Below, in pieces: positions 30,328 to 39,570 of a stretch of DNA of 64,000 bases (positions within the stretch are counted from its first letter, which is position 1; every line of letters begins with the position of its first letter). A program made the translations under genes and the position numbers. The DNA comes from Peptoniphilus duerdenii ATCC BAA-1640. Its GTDB lineage: Bacteria > Bacillota > Clostridia > Tissierellales > Peptoniphilaceae. The notes under the pieces are model-generated. The model did not search any database. It was not told the origin of the DNA and saw only the letters and a program-made list of their open reading frames with translations. The DNA lies in contig NZ_GL397071.1 in assembly GCF_000146345.1 (NCBI RefSeq), forward strand, positions 1,734,645 through 1,798,644. Direction: 5' to 3'.

Positions 30328-31491
30328 ATGGTGTGGAGAAAAATAGGTCCAGAAAAGTATAAGATCGAGGTGGAAAAGACAGTAGATGGTGAACGATATA
30401 GGAAGACTAAGACTATTAAATGCAGCTTTACAGGTTTGAAGTTAAAATCTTTTATGAACGCAAAAGAGTTAGATGTAATTCAAGAACTATATGCAGAAAT
30501 AGGATCCGCATCCTACGCTGCTAATCTTTCTATATTTAACTTTGGTCAATGGTATATTAAAAATCATAAACTAGAAGAAAATACAATTTCTTGGTATAAT
30601 TCTTATCTTAAAAATCAGATTAATTCTTTCTTTGGGGATAAGCCTATAAAGAATATCACTGAAAGAGATGTGAAAGATTTTAATAATCACTTGATGAACT
30701 ATATAAGTGAGAGGACTAAAAAGCCCTATGCTCCAAAAACTATCAAGCATAATATCACAGTTTTAAAATCTCTTTTTAATGTAGCCGTCGAAGAAGGGAT
30801 CCTTGAAAAAAATCCTGCTGAAAATGTCAAAAATGTTAAAGTTCAAAAGTCAGTTCAAGATAAGTATTATAGTCCAAGTGAGATGAAAAAGGCTCTGAAG
30901 TATGCTTTTAAAGAAGATGATGTTAATTTCATACTTTGCATAGTTTTAACTGTGACATATGGACTTCGTCCAGCTGAGCTAAGAGGTCTAAAGTGGACTA
31001 AAATTGAATGGACAAGTAAAAGAGTGATGATAGATGATACTATCACAGTGGTAAATTACTATGGTTATGATGAAAAAGGCACGAAAAATAATGAGCCGAG
31101 AGTAGGTATTTTAACACCTATGATAGAAGAGCTTTTAAAGCTGCAAATAAAAGAGCAAAAGAAACTATTTGGCAAAAAATGTGAGTTTGTGGTTCACTCA
31201 ACTACAGGTGATCACTTGGCAAATAAGACCTTTAGAGATAATTGGAAAAAATTCTGTAAAAAAATAGGTTTGAGATATCTACCGCCATATGGATTGAGAC
31301 ATACTACCGCTACGCTTCTAGCCTCTCAAAATGTATCTATTCCTAATATCGCTGATGTCATGGGGCATAAAAATCTTTCAACTACTGAGATTTATATCCA
31401 TGCAATCGAAGAAGAAAAGGGAATAGCATATAACATTATTAATGATACTATAGGCGGGCGGGATTTCGAGCGGGAATTTAGTACAAATTAG
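30328..31491 (+). CDS. Tyrosine integrase
   Basis: 387 residues. An N-terminal arm-binding region (1-60), SAM-like core-binding domain (about 65-165), and a catalytic domain with Arg214 (TYGLRPAELRG), Arg324-His325 (YGLRHTTATLL), His347 (MGHKNLSTT) and nucleophile Tyr356 (EIYIHA). The first position of the HxxR box is Tyr321 instead of His, a tolerated variant in some integrases. GAGGTGATG precedes the ATG. The gene ends 94 bp from the tRNA-derived attachment site, the standard arrangement. Confidence 0.95.
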   Translation: MVWRKIGPEKYKIEVEKTVDGERYRKTKTIKCSFTGLKLKSFMNAKELDVIQELYAEIGSASYAANLSIFNFGQWYIKNHKLEENTISWYNSYLKNQINSFFGDKPIKNITERDVKDFNNHLMNYISERTKKPYAPKTIKHNITVLKSLFNVAVEEGILEKNPAENVKNVKVQKSVQDKYYSPSEMKKALKYAFKEDDVNFILCIVLTVTYGLRPAELRGLKWTKIEWTSKRVMIDDTITVVNYYGYDEKGTKNNEPRVGILTPMIEELLKLQIKEQKKLFGKKCEFVVHSTTGDHLANKTFRDNWKKFCKKIGLRYLPPYGLRHTTATLLASQNVSIPNIADVMGHKNLSTTEIYIHAIEEEKGIAYNIINDTIGGRDFEREFSTN

Positions 31492-31506
31492 TATAAAAAA
31501 TGTAAA

Positions 31507-31574
31507 ACTGTGCATAACTAAAAAATTAAAATTCAGTAAAATACACAGATTGACCGACTGTGCATTACTGTGCA
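31507..31574. repeat. ACTGTGCA direct repeats between int and att core
   Basis: ACTGTGCA occurs at 31507-31514, 31557-31564 and 31567-31574, spaced 50 and 10 bp. Short direct repeats beside the core are typical arm-type binding sites of tyrosine integrases. Confidence 0.55.
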
Positions 31575-31584
31575 ATTAAACTCC

Positions 31585-31612
31585 GTGGGTTCGAATCCCA
31601 CTATCCACCCCA
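31585..31612 (+). other. Attachment site: 3' end of a tRNA gene (tRNA-His type)
   Basis: GTGGG-TTCGAATC-CCAC at 31585-31601 is a perfect T arm; TATCCAC (31602-31608) is the acceptor 3' strand, C609 the discriminator and CCA 31610-31612. C73 is the hallmark of tRNA-His, and the sequence is close to known tRNA-His 3' ends. The DNA upstream is not tRNA-like, so only the 3' part is here, and the intact tRNA should be at the far end of the prophage. It therefore marks the phage-chromosome junction. Confidence 0.85.
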
Positions 31613-31616
31613 TTAT

Positions 31617-31655
31617 AAAAACCGTTGAAACATTTTAATTTCAACGGTTTTTTTA
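31617..31655. terminator. Strong hairpin terminator after the tRNA 3' end
   Basis: ACCGTTGAAA (31621-31630) with TTTCAACGGT (31639-31648), A-rich before and T7 after. It is the natural terminator of the tRNA transcript and lies directly after the attachment site. Confidence 0.88.
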
Positions 31656-31722
31656 TTGCAAAAATTGGCTACTATAGTGTTTTTTTTAATTTTATTATAT
31701 TAAATTATATTCTTTAAAATTT

Positions 31723-31998
31723 TTAAAATAAATCGCTATGAGATCCTGTTCTATTTAAGATTAATATTAGACTTGTGCCTATTTTTTCATAAATAAGTAG
31801 CCAGTCTGGTTCTATATGGCATTCTCTGCATCCTGTGTAGTTGCCTGCTAGTTTATGATCTCTATAATTCTCTTCTAATATTTCATCGTTTGCTAGTTTT
31901 TCTACCACAGTAAAAAGTTTGTTCATATCTAAACCAGCTTTTTTAATTCTCTTTAAATCCTTTTTAAAAGAAGATCTGATTTGAATTTTTCTTTTCAT
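31723..31998 (-). CDS. YafQ-like mRNA interferase toxin
   Basis: 91 residues. IQIRSSFKKDLKRIKKAGLD, LANDEILEENYRDHKLAGNY, CRECHIEPDWLLIYEK and LNRTGSHSDLF are the YafQ/RelE signature; His, Asp and the C-terminal His-Ser-Asp-Leu-Phe hold the catalytic residues. It would cleave mRNA on the ribosome. Overlaps the antitoxin gene by 4 nt. Confidence 0.92.
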   Translation of the reverse strand: MKRKIQIRSSFKKDLKRIKKAGLDMNKLFTVVEKLANDEILEENYRDHKLAGNYTGCRECHIEPDWLLIYEKIGTSLILILNRTGSHSDLF

Positions 31999-32216
31999 AT
32001 TTCACTTACAAAATTTTTAAAATCATCCATGTTGTCAAATTCTGCTACTATTGGATTACTCCCCTTTACTTTAAAAGGTATCCCATTGTCGTTTACCACT
32101 GCTTTGGCAAATACATTAAATGCGGTGGACATACTCATTCCCATTGATTCGCAAACTTTTGAAAATTCATTCTTCAATTCTTCATCCAATCTAATATTTA
32201 AATTTACATTTGCCAT
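31995..32216 (-). CDS. RelB/DinJ-family antitoxin
   Basis: 73 residues. ANVNLNIRLDEELKNEFSKV then MGMSMSTAFNVFAKAVVNDN is the ribbon-helix-helix DinJ domain; the C-terminus binds the toxin. AAGGAGATGATAG precedes the ATG. Antitoxin-first order with overlap is the usual type II layout, and the pair likely represses itself. Confidence 0.92.
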   Translation of the reverse strand: MANVNLNIRLDEELKNEFSKVCESMGMSMSTAFNVFAKAVVNDNGIPFKVKGSNPIVAEFDNMDDFKNFVSEI

Positions 32217-32399
32217 ACTATCATCTCCTTAAGAATATTATATCATTTTGCATGTATTTGTAAATAAATATCTATGAATATGTTTTCTTATTTCTCTATG
32301 TATTATATTAAAATTTTTAAATTTTCTAATAATTGCATACGCTCTAATATTACATATATATTAAAGATTTTCTAATTAAGCATTGATAGAAACCGACTG

Positions 32400-32408
32400 T
32401 GCTATAAT
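32400..32408 (+). promoter_or_regulatory. Extended -10 promoter
   Basis: TG-C-TATAAT (32400-32408) lies 16 bp before the ATG of the secreted glycosidase-family protein and near its GGAGG. A TTGATA upstream is too close (14 nt) to be a normal -35. Confidence 0.5.
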
Positions 32409-32424
32409 ATCTGTGGAGGTTGAA

Positions 32425-34611
32425 ATGAAAAAACGATTAACTATTTTATTATTATTTATATTTTTAATTCCCTACTCTACTTATGCAAATTTAAATTTAA
32501 TTAATAGGGAAAATATATCTGGTGGCGTGGTTAAAACTCGCTACACTTACCAAGGTGCAAAGGGCAAAACTAGGGTCTATATTTTAGAATGTAATCTTTC
32601 AGATCCGGATTTAGATATAGACATCATAACTGGTAAAGGAAAATATACTCAAAGGGCTACAGTTTCTGAGATGGCAAATACAAGGAATGCTCTTGCCACT
32701 GTTAACGGTGACTTCTTCAATATGGCTCTTCAAGGAACTCCTGAAGGTCCTTCTATGAGAGGTGGAGTTCTACTTTCTAGTCCTTCCGTTATAAAGGATG
32801 TGTATTCAATCGGAATTACAAATGATATGACTGCTGATATTCTAAGAGTTTGGTCCCAAGGTGGAGTAACTGCTCCAAATGGGAAAAAATATCCAATAAG
32901 TGGTCTAAATAGAAGTTACTATTGGTACGATACGACAAATGAATACTCCCATGAAAATAAAATAAATCTATACGATAGCATGTGGGCATCAAAGTCCAGA
33001 GGCGACAAGAAAAATTCTGAAGTTCTTCTAGATTCAAACTATGTTGTTGAACAGATTTCAGATAAAAACTTCCCATTTGCTGTGCCCGATGGAAAATACA
33101 TCCTTCAACTAGATGGTTTAGCAAAAGATTTCTTCAACCAAAACATAAAAGTTGGAGACCAACTAAAGATTGACTACACCATCTATCCTAGAAACGACTA
33201 CAAGATGTTAATCGGTGGTCATGGACTGCTTGTGGATAATGGTCAAGCTAAGAAATACACAAAGGATGTAAATGTCCTAGGTGGTTTCAGAGCAAGAACT
33301 GCAGTTGGTATTTCTAAAGATGGTAAGACTCTTTACATTCTATCTGCAGAAGGTAGAACTAAGAGATCTTATGGACTTAGTTTAAATGATATGTCCAAAA
33401 TATTTGTAGAGTTAAAAGCATTTAAGGCGGTTAACCTTGATGGAGGCGGTTCTACTGCAATGGTTGCAAAAGAACTTGGAAGCTCTGAAAGAACTAGATT
33501 TGTAAATCCAGAAAGAAACGGTCCTGAAAGAAGAGTTGTAAATGGTATAGGCCTATTTAACAAGGCTCAACCTACAGGTATCGCTGCTGGAGTTAAAATC
33601 TCTGGTCCATCTACAGTCTTCGTTGGAGAAAATGCACAGTATGGTTTGAAATCAGTATGGGATACTGCATACCAACCAATGGATAAATCTAAAGTAAAAT
33701 ATTCTGTCTATGATTTAAGTGGTCAGGAAGAATTTTGGAACAACGACGTCTTCTCCCCTATGAATCCTGGTAAGGTGGACATAGGAATCACAACATCTGA
33801 AGGGGCTGCGGGAGTCTTGTCTGTAGATGTTTTAGGCTTAGATAAATTAAAATCACTAAATATAAATAGAGACAAGGTTAAAGTTGCTCCAGGGGAAGAG
33901 TTAAATGTTAAATTCGAAGGAGTTAAACCAGATGGATCTAAATTTAAAATAAACCCAAGCATGTTTATTGCTAAATCTGATTCAGTTGTGCTAAATGATC
34001 TTGGCGGCGGTAAGTATTCTATCGGACCAATGAATAAAAATATTTCGAAAGTTGAATTTAGCGCCCCAGGCAAAACCGGAAGCATCATACTTTTAAATAA
34101 AGATGCTGAATTTTTAAGAATGGTTGTCGGCTCTAAAGATTGGGAAATGAATGGAATTAAAAATAAAATGGATGTCAGTCCATTTATAAAGAATAACAGA
34201 ACCTTGGTTCCTCTAAGATTCGTCGTAGAAGCACTAAAAGGCGAAGTTGATTGGAATCCTGAAACAAAGACTGCAACTATAAAAATAAGAGATAAAAATA
34301 TAGAAATTCCTATTGACTCAAATAAAGTTATGGTAAATGGAGTCGAAAAAACAATAGATCAAGCAGCAATAATTTCAAATAGTAGAACCTTCGTCCCAAT
34401 CAGATTTATATCTGAAACAGTTGGAATGGAAGTTATCTACCTAGGAGAAAGTAAAGAAATCTATATAGTCGATTCAAACGGTGTTTCATTAGAAAATAAT
34501 GTAGATAATAATGTAGAAAATACAGATGAAAATCAAAATGAAAATTCTAATAATAATTCTGAAAACACAAACGCTGATAACAACACCAACAATTCTACAA
34601 ACGCAAAATAA
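32425..34611 (+). CDS. Secreted phosphodiester glycosidase-family protein with copper amine oxidase-like repeats
   Basis: 728 residues from the ATG at 32425 (GGAGGTTGAA upstream). Residues 1-22 are a signal peptide (MKKRLTILLLFIFLIP then YSTYA). About 65-385 is an NAGPA/DUF2233 domain: TVNGDFFNM, GFRARTAVGIS and KAVNLDGGGSTAMV. About 390-560 is a beta-sandwich linker. About 565-680 holds two copper amine oxidase N-terminal-like repeats (NNRTLVPLRFVVEALKG and NSRTFVPIRFISETVGM), seen in many surface proteins of anaerobic Firmicutes. The Asn-rich C-terminus has no LPxTG. It probably acts on cell-wall glycans outside the cell; substrate unknown. Confidence 0.85.
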   Translation: MKKRLTILLLFIFLIPYSTYANLNLINRENISGGVVKTRYTYQGAKGKTRVYILECNLSDPDLDIDIITGKGKYTQRATVSEMANTRNALATVNGDFFNMALQGTPEGPSMRGGVLLSSPSVIKDVYSIGITNDMTADILRVWSQGGVTAPNGKKYPISGLNRSYYWYDTTNEYSHENKINLYDSMWASKSRGDKKNSEVLLDSNYVVEQISDKNFPFAVPDGKYILQLDGLAKDFFNQNIKVGDQLKIDYTIYPRNDYKMLIGGHGLLVDNGQAKKYTKDVNVLGGFRARTAVGISKDGKTLYILSAEGRTKRSYGLSLNDMSKIFVELKAFKAVNLDGGGSTAMVAKELGSSERTRFVNPERNGPERRVVNGIGLFNKAQPTGIAAGVKISGPSTVFVGENAQYGLKSVWDTAYQPMDKSKVKYSVYDLSGQEEFWNNDVFSPMNPGKVDIGITTSEGAAGVLSVDVLGLDKLKSLNINRDKVKVAPGEELNVKFEGVKPDGSKFKINPSMFIAKSDSVVLNDLGGGKYSIGPMNKNISKVEFSAPGKTGSIILLNKDAEFLRMVVGSKDWEMNGIKNKMDVSPFIKNNRTLVPLRFVVEALKGEVDWNPETKTATIKIRDKNIEIPIDSNKVMVNGVEKTIDQAAIISNSRTFVPIRFISETVGMEVIYLGESKEIYIVDSNGVSLENNVDNNVENTDENQNENSNNNSENTNADNNTNNSTNAK

Positions 34612-34640
34612 ACAAAAAATGAATGTTTAAAATCCTAAAT

Positions 34641-34680
34641 AAAAAAAGACGAGGAAAAATAAAAATCCTCGTCTTTTTTA
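34641..34680. terminator. Bidirectional terminator
   Basis: GACGAGGA (34648-34655) with TCCTCGTC (34666-34673), A7 before and T7 after. It serves the plus-strand glycosidase-family gene and the convergent permease gene. Confidence 0.9.
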
Positions 34681-34709
34681 TACAGTTATTATAAATAGTT
34701 GAATTAAAA

Positions 34710-37145
34710 TTATATTGTTCGAATTAAATCTATGGTCGGTCTGTCTAAAATTCTCTTTAAAGAAAAATGATAGATGATTAGATTAATACCATAGACGACT
34801 AATGAAAATCCTAGGAAGCTTTTGTAGTCATAATATTTTATTAAAGTACTCATCCTTAAACTAGGGACTACTAATGATATTATAAACATAACTCCTAAGC
34901 TCACCATAATAGAAATTATAAAGGATTTTACCTGTTCTTCAATAAATTCTTTTTGATAGATGTTCTTTAACTCATCTACATCCATCCCGCAAGAGTAAAG
35001 ACTCCCGATTTCTTTTTTTCTGCTCATGAGACTTAAATTAATGGACGAGTAACCGTTGGTGATATTTAATACAAAGATGATCGATGCTATTCCTATTACA
35101 AGTTTTATATAACTTTTAACTGCCTTATATTCATTTGTTGCGATTTCTTCACCTGTTGTGATATTAAATCTATCTTCAGGTGAAATTTGTTCTCTGATCA
35201 TGGCCTCTACATATTCTTTTACATCTTTGGTATCAGAGTCTTTTACCTTCATATTCAAAGTATAGGCATATCCTGTATATTTCTCATCACCTGATTCTTC
35301 CATAAGCTTAAAATAAGTGTCAAAATCTGTATAAACTTTTACATCAAAAGGCATTGTTCTCGACTTATATTTTCCCAAATCTGTTATTGTCTTTGAAATT
35401 TTAATAGTCTTATTAGAATCATTTTCAAAGTTAATGTCTAAACTCTGTGGGTTTTCAAAATATGGAATTCTCTTTGCCTTTGCTATTGGAATAGAAGAAT
35501 CTTCTTGAATTGTATTGTAGAGGACAAATTCACCCTTCTTTCCTCCAAGTTCTTTTAAGTCTTTTTCTTCCAAGGCGATGATAAATCCATCCATACCCTT
35601 TGCCTTATATTTTTCTATATTCTTTCTAGCTTCCTCGTCTAATCCAGCTGCCTTTGCTTCTTTTGAGAATTCGTTATTGTTTTCCACTTGAACATACTTA
35701 TCTTTTGAAATATAAGACTTTTCGTTAGGAATTTTATCTACAATTTCTTTTAATATTTTTGGGACTTGGTTCTTTTCACTAAAATAATCCACAGAAAAAT
35801 TATAGCCATTATCGTAACGAGAAAAATCTCTGTAGTAAAATGAGATGGCTATAGTGATTATAAAAACCGAAATGATAATTATACCTATTGCAGAAATATA
35901 TCTCTGTGATTTTATTGAAGCTAAGTTGTTGAGTTTTAATTCCTTCCAAAAATCTTTGGCTCTTTTCTTCTTTGATTTTGAAAAATCTATATTCCCTCTT
36001 ATGCCGTCTATAATATTTATTTTAGAAATCTTTTTCGCAGGAGATTTAATAGCTAATGCTACAATCACAAAAGAAACGAAAAGTATCGCCAAACTTAATA
36101 AGGGATTAAATTTTATAACTTCAAAGGCACTTACTCCTTCACCTTTTGTTATGTTTTTATACAAAGAATACATAAAGAAAAATCCTGCAATGTGTCCTAA
36201 AATTATTGGAACTATAGTTGTAACAAGCCCTTCCTTTAGAAGTAAGAGATAAATTTGTACATTGGTGGATCCAATAGATTTATAGATGGAAAGCTCTCTA
36301 ATCTTCCTTAGCCCCCAAACCCAAAAGATGTTTTTTATAAAAAACACAAAGATTGCTATGCATCCAAGAACCGATAGAACAAGAACGGCCTTTTTCATTA
36401 TATTTTGTAAGAGTTCGTTTTCTAATCCATAATAGTTTATAAGACTTTTAGAAAATTCTAAATGAACATCTTTACCAAGTCTCTTATTTATTTCATTTTG
36501 TATCTTATCTATATTCTTGTAAGCTTCTTCAAATGAATGAAATTTTATAAATGTTCTGAAAGTGGTCATTTTATCTTGTAGTCCTAAGGCAAAACTTAGT
36601 TTGCTGTACTTGTTGTAGACATCTCCATAAACACCGACTAAAGTAAAACTTTTAGAACCTTTAATCTCAAATTTTTCCCTGTCAGTATTTGCACTTGTGG
36701 GACCTATCTCTTCTCCATCTAAAAACCTTTTGCCCATATCAAGTTCAACCTTGTCGCCTATTTTAAGTTTATTTTTCTTTACGAGGCTTTCAGATAGTAC
36801 AATTTCGTCTTCCTTTTCAGCAAATCTGCCGTAAGTAAGTCTAGAATACTCTCTCATCTTATTGATTGCTTCGTCTAGATAGTTGACAACGACTAAATCG
36901 TCGCCAAGCTTTCCGTTGTCAGGTTCAAGAGACATTTTTCCAACCAAATCTATATCTTCAATGGACTTTAGTTTTTCAACATCTTCATTTGAAAGCTCTT
37001 CTTTAATCTCTCCATGATAAAAGCTTGAAGCCATGTAATAACCATAGTTAGCCTTCATATTTGTATATCCGTAATAAAAAACCACAGTAAAAAACAGACT
37101 TACAATAAATAATGAGATGAAAATAGGAAAATTCTTCTTATTCAT
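34710..37145 (-). CDS. FtsX/MacB-like ABC transporter permease (module A)
   Basis: 811 residues from the ATG at 37145 (AGGAG upstream), overlapping the ATPase gene by 8 nt. One N-terminal span, a large extracytoplasmic domain (about 35-245), three spans (about 250-375), a second extracytoplasmic part and a C-terminal FtsX triplet (about 685-800) with GSLYSCGMDVDELKN. The shape is that of BceB/VexAC-like permeases that detect or remove antimicrobial peptides. It forms one module with the preceding ATPase, kinase and regulator. Confidence 0.9.
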   Translation of the reverse strand: MNKKNFPIFISLFIVSLFFTVVFYYGYTNMKANYGYYMASSFYHGEIKEELSNEDVEKLKSIEDIDLVGKMSLEPDNGKLGDDLVVVNYLDEAINKMREYSRLTYGRFAEKEDEIVLSESLVKKNKLKIGDKVELDMGKRFLDGEEIGPTSANTDREKFEIKGSKSFTLVGVYGDVYNKYSKLSFALGLQDKMTTFRTFIKFHSFEEAYKNIDKIQNEINKRLGKDVHLEFSKSLINYYGLENELLQNIMKKAVLVLSVLGCIAIFVFFIKNIFWVWGLRKIRELSIYKSIGSTNVQIYLLLLKEGLVTTIVPIILGHIAGFFFMYSLYKNITKGEGVSAFEVIKFNPLLSLAILFVSFVIVALAIKSPAKKISKINIIDGIRGNIDFSKSKKKRAKDFWKELKLNNLASIKSQRYISAIGIIIISVFIITIAISFYYRDFSRYDNGYNFSVDYFSEKNQVPKILKEIVDKIPNEKSYISKDKYVQVENNNEFSKEAKAAGLDEEARKNIEKYKAKGMDGFIIALEEKDLKELGGKKGEFVLYNTIQEDSSIPIAKAKRIPYFENPQSLDINFENDSNKTIKISKTITDLGKYKSRTMPFDVKVYTDFDTYFKLMEESGDEKYTGYAYTLNMKVKDSDTKDVKEYVEAMIREQISPEDRFNITTGEEIATNEYKAVKSYIKLVIGIASIIFVLNITNGYSSINLSLMSRKKEIGSLYSCGMDVDELKNIYQKEFIEEQVKSFIISIMVSLGVMFIISLVVPSLRMSTLIKYYDYKSFLGFSLVVYGINLIIYHFSLKRILDRPTIDLIRTI

Positions 37146-37818
37146 GTTTCTCATCTCCTACAATTTTTCCATCGACTATTGTAACAATTCGATTTGCTTG
37201 TAAGGCTATCTCTTCGTCATGGGTGATTAGGATAATCGTCTGTTTTAAAGTTTTGTTAAAATATTTAAAAATTTCAATTATTTCCTTAGAATTTTTTCTA
37301 TCCAAATTACCCGTTGGTTCATCCGCTAATATTATAGATGGATTGTAGATAAGACTTCTCGCTATGGCAACTCTTTGCTGTTGGCCTCCTGATAATTCAC
37401 TTGGAAAAGAATCAAGTTTACTTTCTATACCAAGTTTTTTTACTATATCTGAAAATTCATCTTGACTTATTTTTCTTTTATCAAGTTTTAATGGAAGTTC
37501 TATGTTATGTCTGACTGTTAAATTTGGTATTAAATTATAAAACTGATAAATTAGTCCGACTTTTCTTCTTCTAAAATAGGCTAGTTCCTTTGAAGAATAC
37601 TTTGAGATGTCGTTACCATCTATATAAACCTTACCATCATCTGGACTATCTACCCCTCCTACAATGTGCAAAAGTGTAGATTTTCCAGATCCACTTGGTC
37701 CGACAATGGCGACAAACTCTCCTCTTTCAATTTCAAGGTCAACTCCATCTAAGGCAATAACTTTAGAATCTCCCTCACCGTATTCTTTTCTTAAGTTTTC
37801 TACTTTTAATATTTCCAT
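37138..37818 (-). CDS. ABC transporter ATP-binding protein (module A)
   Basis: 226 residues. Walker A GPSGSGKSTLLH, Q-loop LIYQFYNLIP, signature LSGGQQQRVAIARSL, Walker B IILADEPTGNLD and H-loop ILITHDEEIA: the MacB/BceA subfamily. It energises the adjacent FtsX-like permease. AGGAGGCAAGT precedes the ATG; a direct repeat for a response regulator lies 40 bp upstream. Confidence 0.95.
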   Translation of the reverse strand: MEILKVENLRKEYGEGDSKVIALDGVDLEIERGEFVAIVGPSGSGKSTLLHIVGGVDSPDDGKVYIDGNDISKYSSKELAYFRRRKVGLIYQFYNLIPNLTVRHNIELPLKLDKRKISQDEFSDIVKKLGIESKLDSFPSELSGGQQQRVAIARSLIYNPSIILADEPTGNLDRKNSKEIIEIFKYFNKTLKQTIILITHDEEIALQANRIVTIVDGKIVGDEKHE

Positions 37819-37858
37819 ACTTGCCTCCTTATTATCTTAAAGAAAGCTTATTAAAGTA

Positions 37859-37876
37859 AAGTGACTTTTAAGTGAC
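37859..37876 (-). promoter_or_regulatory. AAGTGAC direct repeat before ABC module A
   Basis: AAGTGAC at 37859-37865 and 37870-37876 (11-bp period) on the plus strand; in the minus sense GTCACTT twice. Same repeat and period as upstream of module B. The distal copy overlaps the last codons of the kinase gene. This is the layout of an OmpR-family response-regulator site. Confidence 0.7.
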
Positions 37877-38728
37877 ATTGTAAAATTTAATTTCAAATCT
37901 TGCACCAGCATCAATATTGGAAACAGAAATCTCCCCATTGTTTTTTTCGACAATTGTCTTCGCCATGGCAAGACCTATCCCAAAGCCATTTGAGTCGGGG
38001 GTTTTATAAAAGCGTTTAAAAATTTTTTTCATATTTTCTTTTTCTATTCCTCCGCCATTATCTTCGATGATTAAGCTTGTATAGAGAGGATTTTTATAAG
38101 ATGAAACCAAGATTTTATCACAAGACGGTCTATTATCAGCATTCTTTATAATATTAATAAGAGCTTCTGCCAGCCAATAAAAATCTCCACAAATACTATT
38201 TTCCTTTAAACTCTCCCCTATTTCTACATTTATAGATCTCTTTAAATCCAAACTATCTAAAGCATAATCCACTAATTCATCTAAACGAATTTCTTCTTTT
38301 TTCATAAGATCTTTATTTGCATCAAGGCTTGATAGTTTGAGCAAAATATCTGATAGAGAATTTAATCTGATAGTTTGCCTTTTTAAAATCTCTATGTCTC
38401 TATTATCTGGAAAGTCCATCTCCAAATTTTCTATGGAAAAAAGCATAGATGTAATAGGAGTTTTGATTTGATGGGCGATATCTTCTAGGTATTCTATTTG
38501 CTTTTCACTATTTCTAGCACTTGTCTCTTTGGCTTCTATTATTTCTATAAAAAGTTTGTAAATCTTATCTTCTAAAATTGAAAAATCATCTTGCTTCATA
38601 GGAATTTTATAGTCTTGATCCTTCATTTTTTCTATCAGATCTATAAGCTCATTTATTCTATTTTTCTTTCTTTTTTCTAAAAAATAATAAAGAAGTAAAA
38701 GACTTATTATCCAAAATACATATATCAT
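37868..38728 (-). CDS. Sensor histidine kinase (module A)
   Basis: 286 residues from the ATG at 38728, which opens with a single membrane span (MIYVFWIISLLLLYYFLEKR); the longer frame from 38827 lies inside the regulator gene. The phospho-acceptor is in EDIAHQIKTPITSML, and the ATPase has N and G boxes (IINIIKNADN, DNGGGIEKEN, GFGIGLAMAKTIV). The very short sensor without an external loop is typical of BceS-type kinases, which sense through the ABC permease. Confidence 0.92.
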   Translation of the reverse strand: MIYVFWIISLLLLYYFLEKRKKNRINELIDLIEKMKDQDYKIPMKQDDFSILEDKIYKLFIEIIEAKETSARNSEKQIEYLEDIAHQIKTPITSMLFSIENLEMDFPDNRDIEILKRQTIRLNSLSDILLKLSSLDANKDLMKKEEIRLDELVDYALDSLDLKRSINVEIGESLKENSICGDFYWLAEALINIIKNADNRPSCDKILVSSYKNPLYTSLIIEDNGGGIEKENMKKIFKRFYKTPDSNGFGIGLAMAKTIVEKNNGEISVSNIDAGARFEIKFYNVT

Positions 38729-38729
38729 C

Positions 38730-39380
38730 TTAATCCATCCTATATCCAATTCCTCTAACAGTAGAAATAACTTCCTTATCAAGTTTTTCTCTAATTCTCT
38801 TAATAGTTGATGTGAGAGTATTGTCATTTACAAACTTATCCCTGTCTTCCCAAAACATTTCTAACAGCTGACCTCTCGTATAAACTCGATGAGGATTTTT
38901 AATAAATAAAACTAGGATTTCATACTCAAGTGGGGTTAGCTCTATTTGACTAGCTTTAAAATAAACTTTTGATTCTTTTAAATCTATTTTGATATCCTTG
39001 TAAGTAAGGATTTTGTCTTGAGTTAAAGGTATTGTCCTTAAAACTGCATCAATTCTTGCCCTTAATATTGCTAGGGAAAATGGCTTTGTTAAGTAATCAT
39101 CTGCTCCTTGATCTAGGGCATCAATTATAAAATCTTCATCATTTTTTACTGTTGTTACAATAACTCTTATGTCCTTATCTTTTAACTTTTTAATCAAATG
39201 TTGACCGTCTTTATCTGGTAGGTTTATATCAAGTAGTGCCACGTCCATGTCTACATTCATCTTATAGCTTGCTTCGTAAAAAGATGATGCAATCTCTACT
39301 TCATAACCATTATTAACTAAATACTCTTCCATTTGTAAGGCAATTTCTTTATTATCCTCTATAATCAAAACACTCTTCAT
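38730..39380 (-). CDS. OmpR-family response regulator (module A)
   Basis: 216 residues. Receiver: IIEDNKEIA, phospho-acceptor Asp in DVALLDINLPDKDG, Lys in DYLTKPFS; then a winged-helix DNA-binding domain ending TVRGIGYRMD. One bp from the kinase start. Likely binds the AAGTGAC repeat ahead of the ABC genes. Confidence 0.93.
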   Translation of the reverse strand: MKSVLIIEDNKEIALQMEEYLVNNGYEVEIASSFYEASYKMNVDMDVALLDINLPDKDGQHLIKKLKDKDIRVIVTTVKNDEDFIIDALDQGADDYLTKPFSLAILRARIDAVLRTIPLTQDKILTYKDIKIDLKESKVYFKASQIELTPLEYEILVLFIKNPHRVYTRGQLLEMFWEDRDKFVNDNTLTSTIKRIREKLDKEVISTVRGIGYRMD

Positions 39381-39570
39381 CCTAACCCTCCCATGTACTT
39401 ACTTTGAAATTTATTAAAATATTTTGTTTTATATCATTCGTCTATAAGCTATTTTATACTACTAACCAATATTTACACTTATAGTATACCATTATCAATT
39501 ATATTAAAATATCCTTAAAGGCTTTCTGAATTAGGTATTTTAGAAAAATACTTTCATAAATCTTAACATG

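Noticed and set aside
30328..31491. Integrase as inactive because the first His of the HxxR box is Tyr321
   Set aside because: The remaining catalytic residues (Arg214, Arg324, His347, Tyr356) are present and Tyr at this place is tolerated in some active integrases.
31553..32402. GACCGACTGTGC at 31552 and ACCGACTGTGCT at 32391 as a possible direct repeat bounding a mobile unit around the toxin-antitoxin pair
   Set aside because: Only 11 bp agree, no mobile gene lies between, and the left copy is explained by the ACTGTGCA repeats near the att site.
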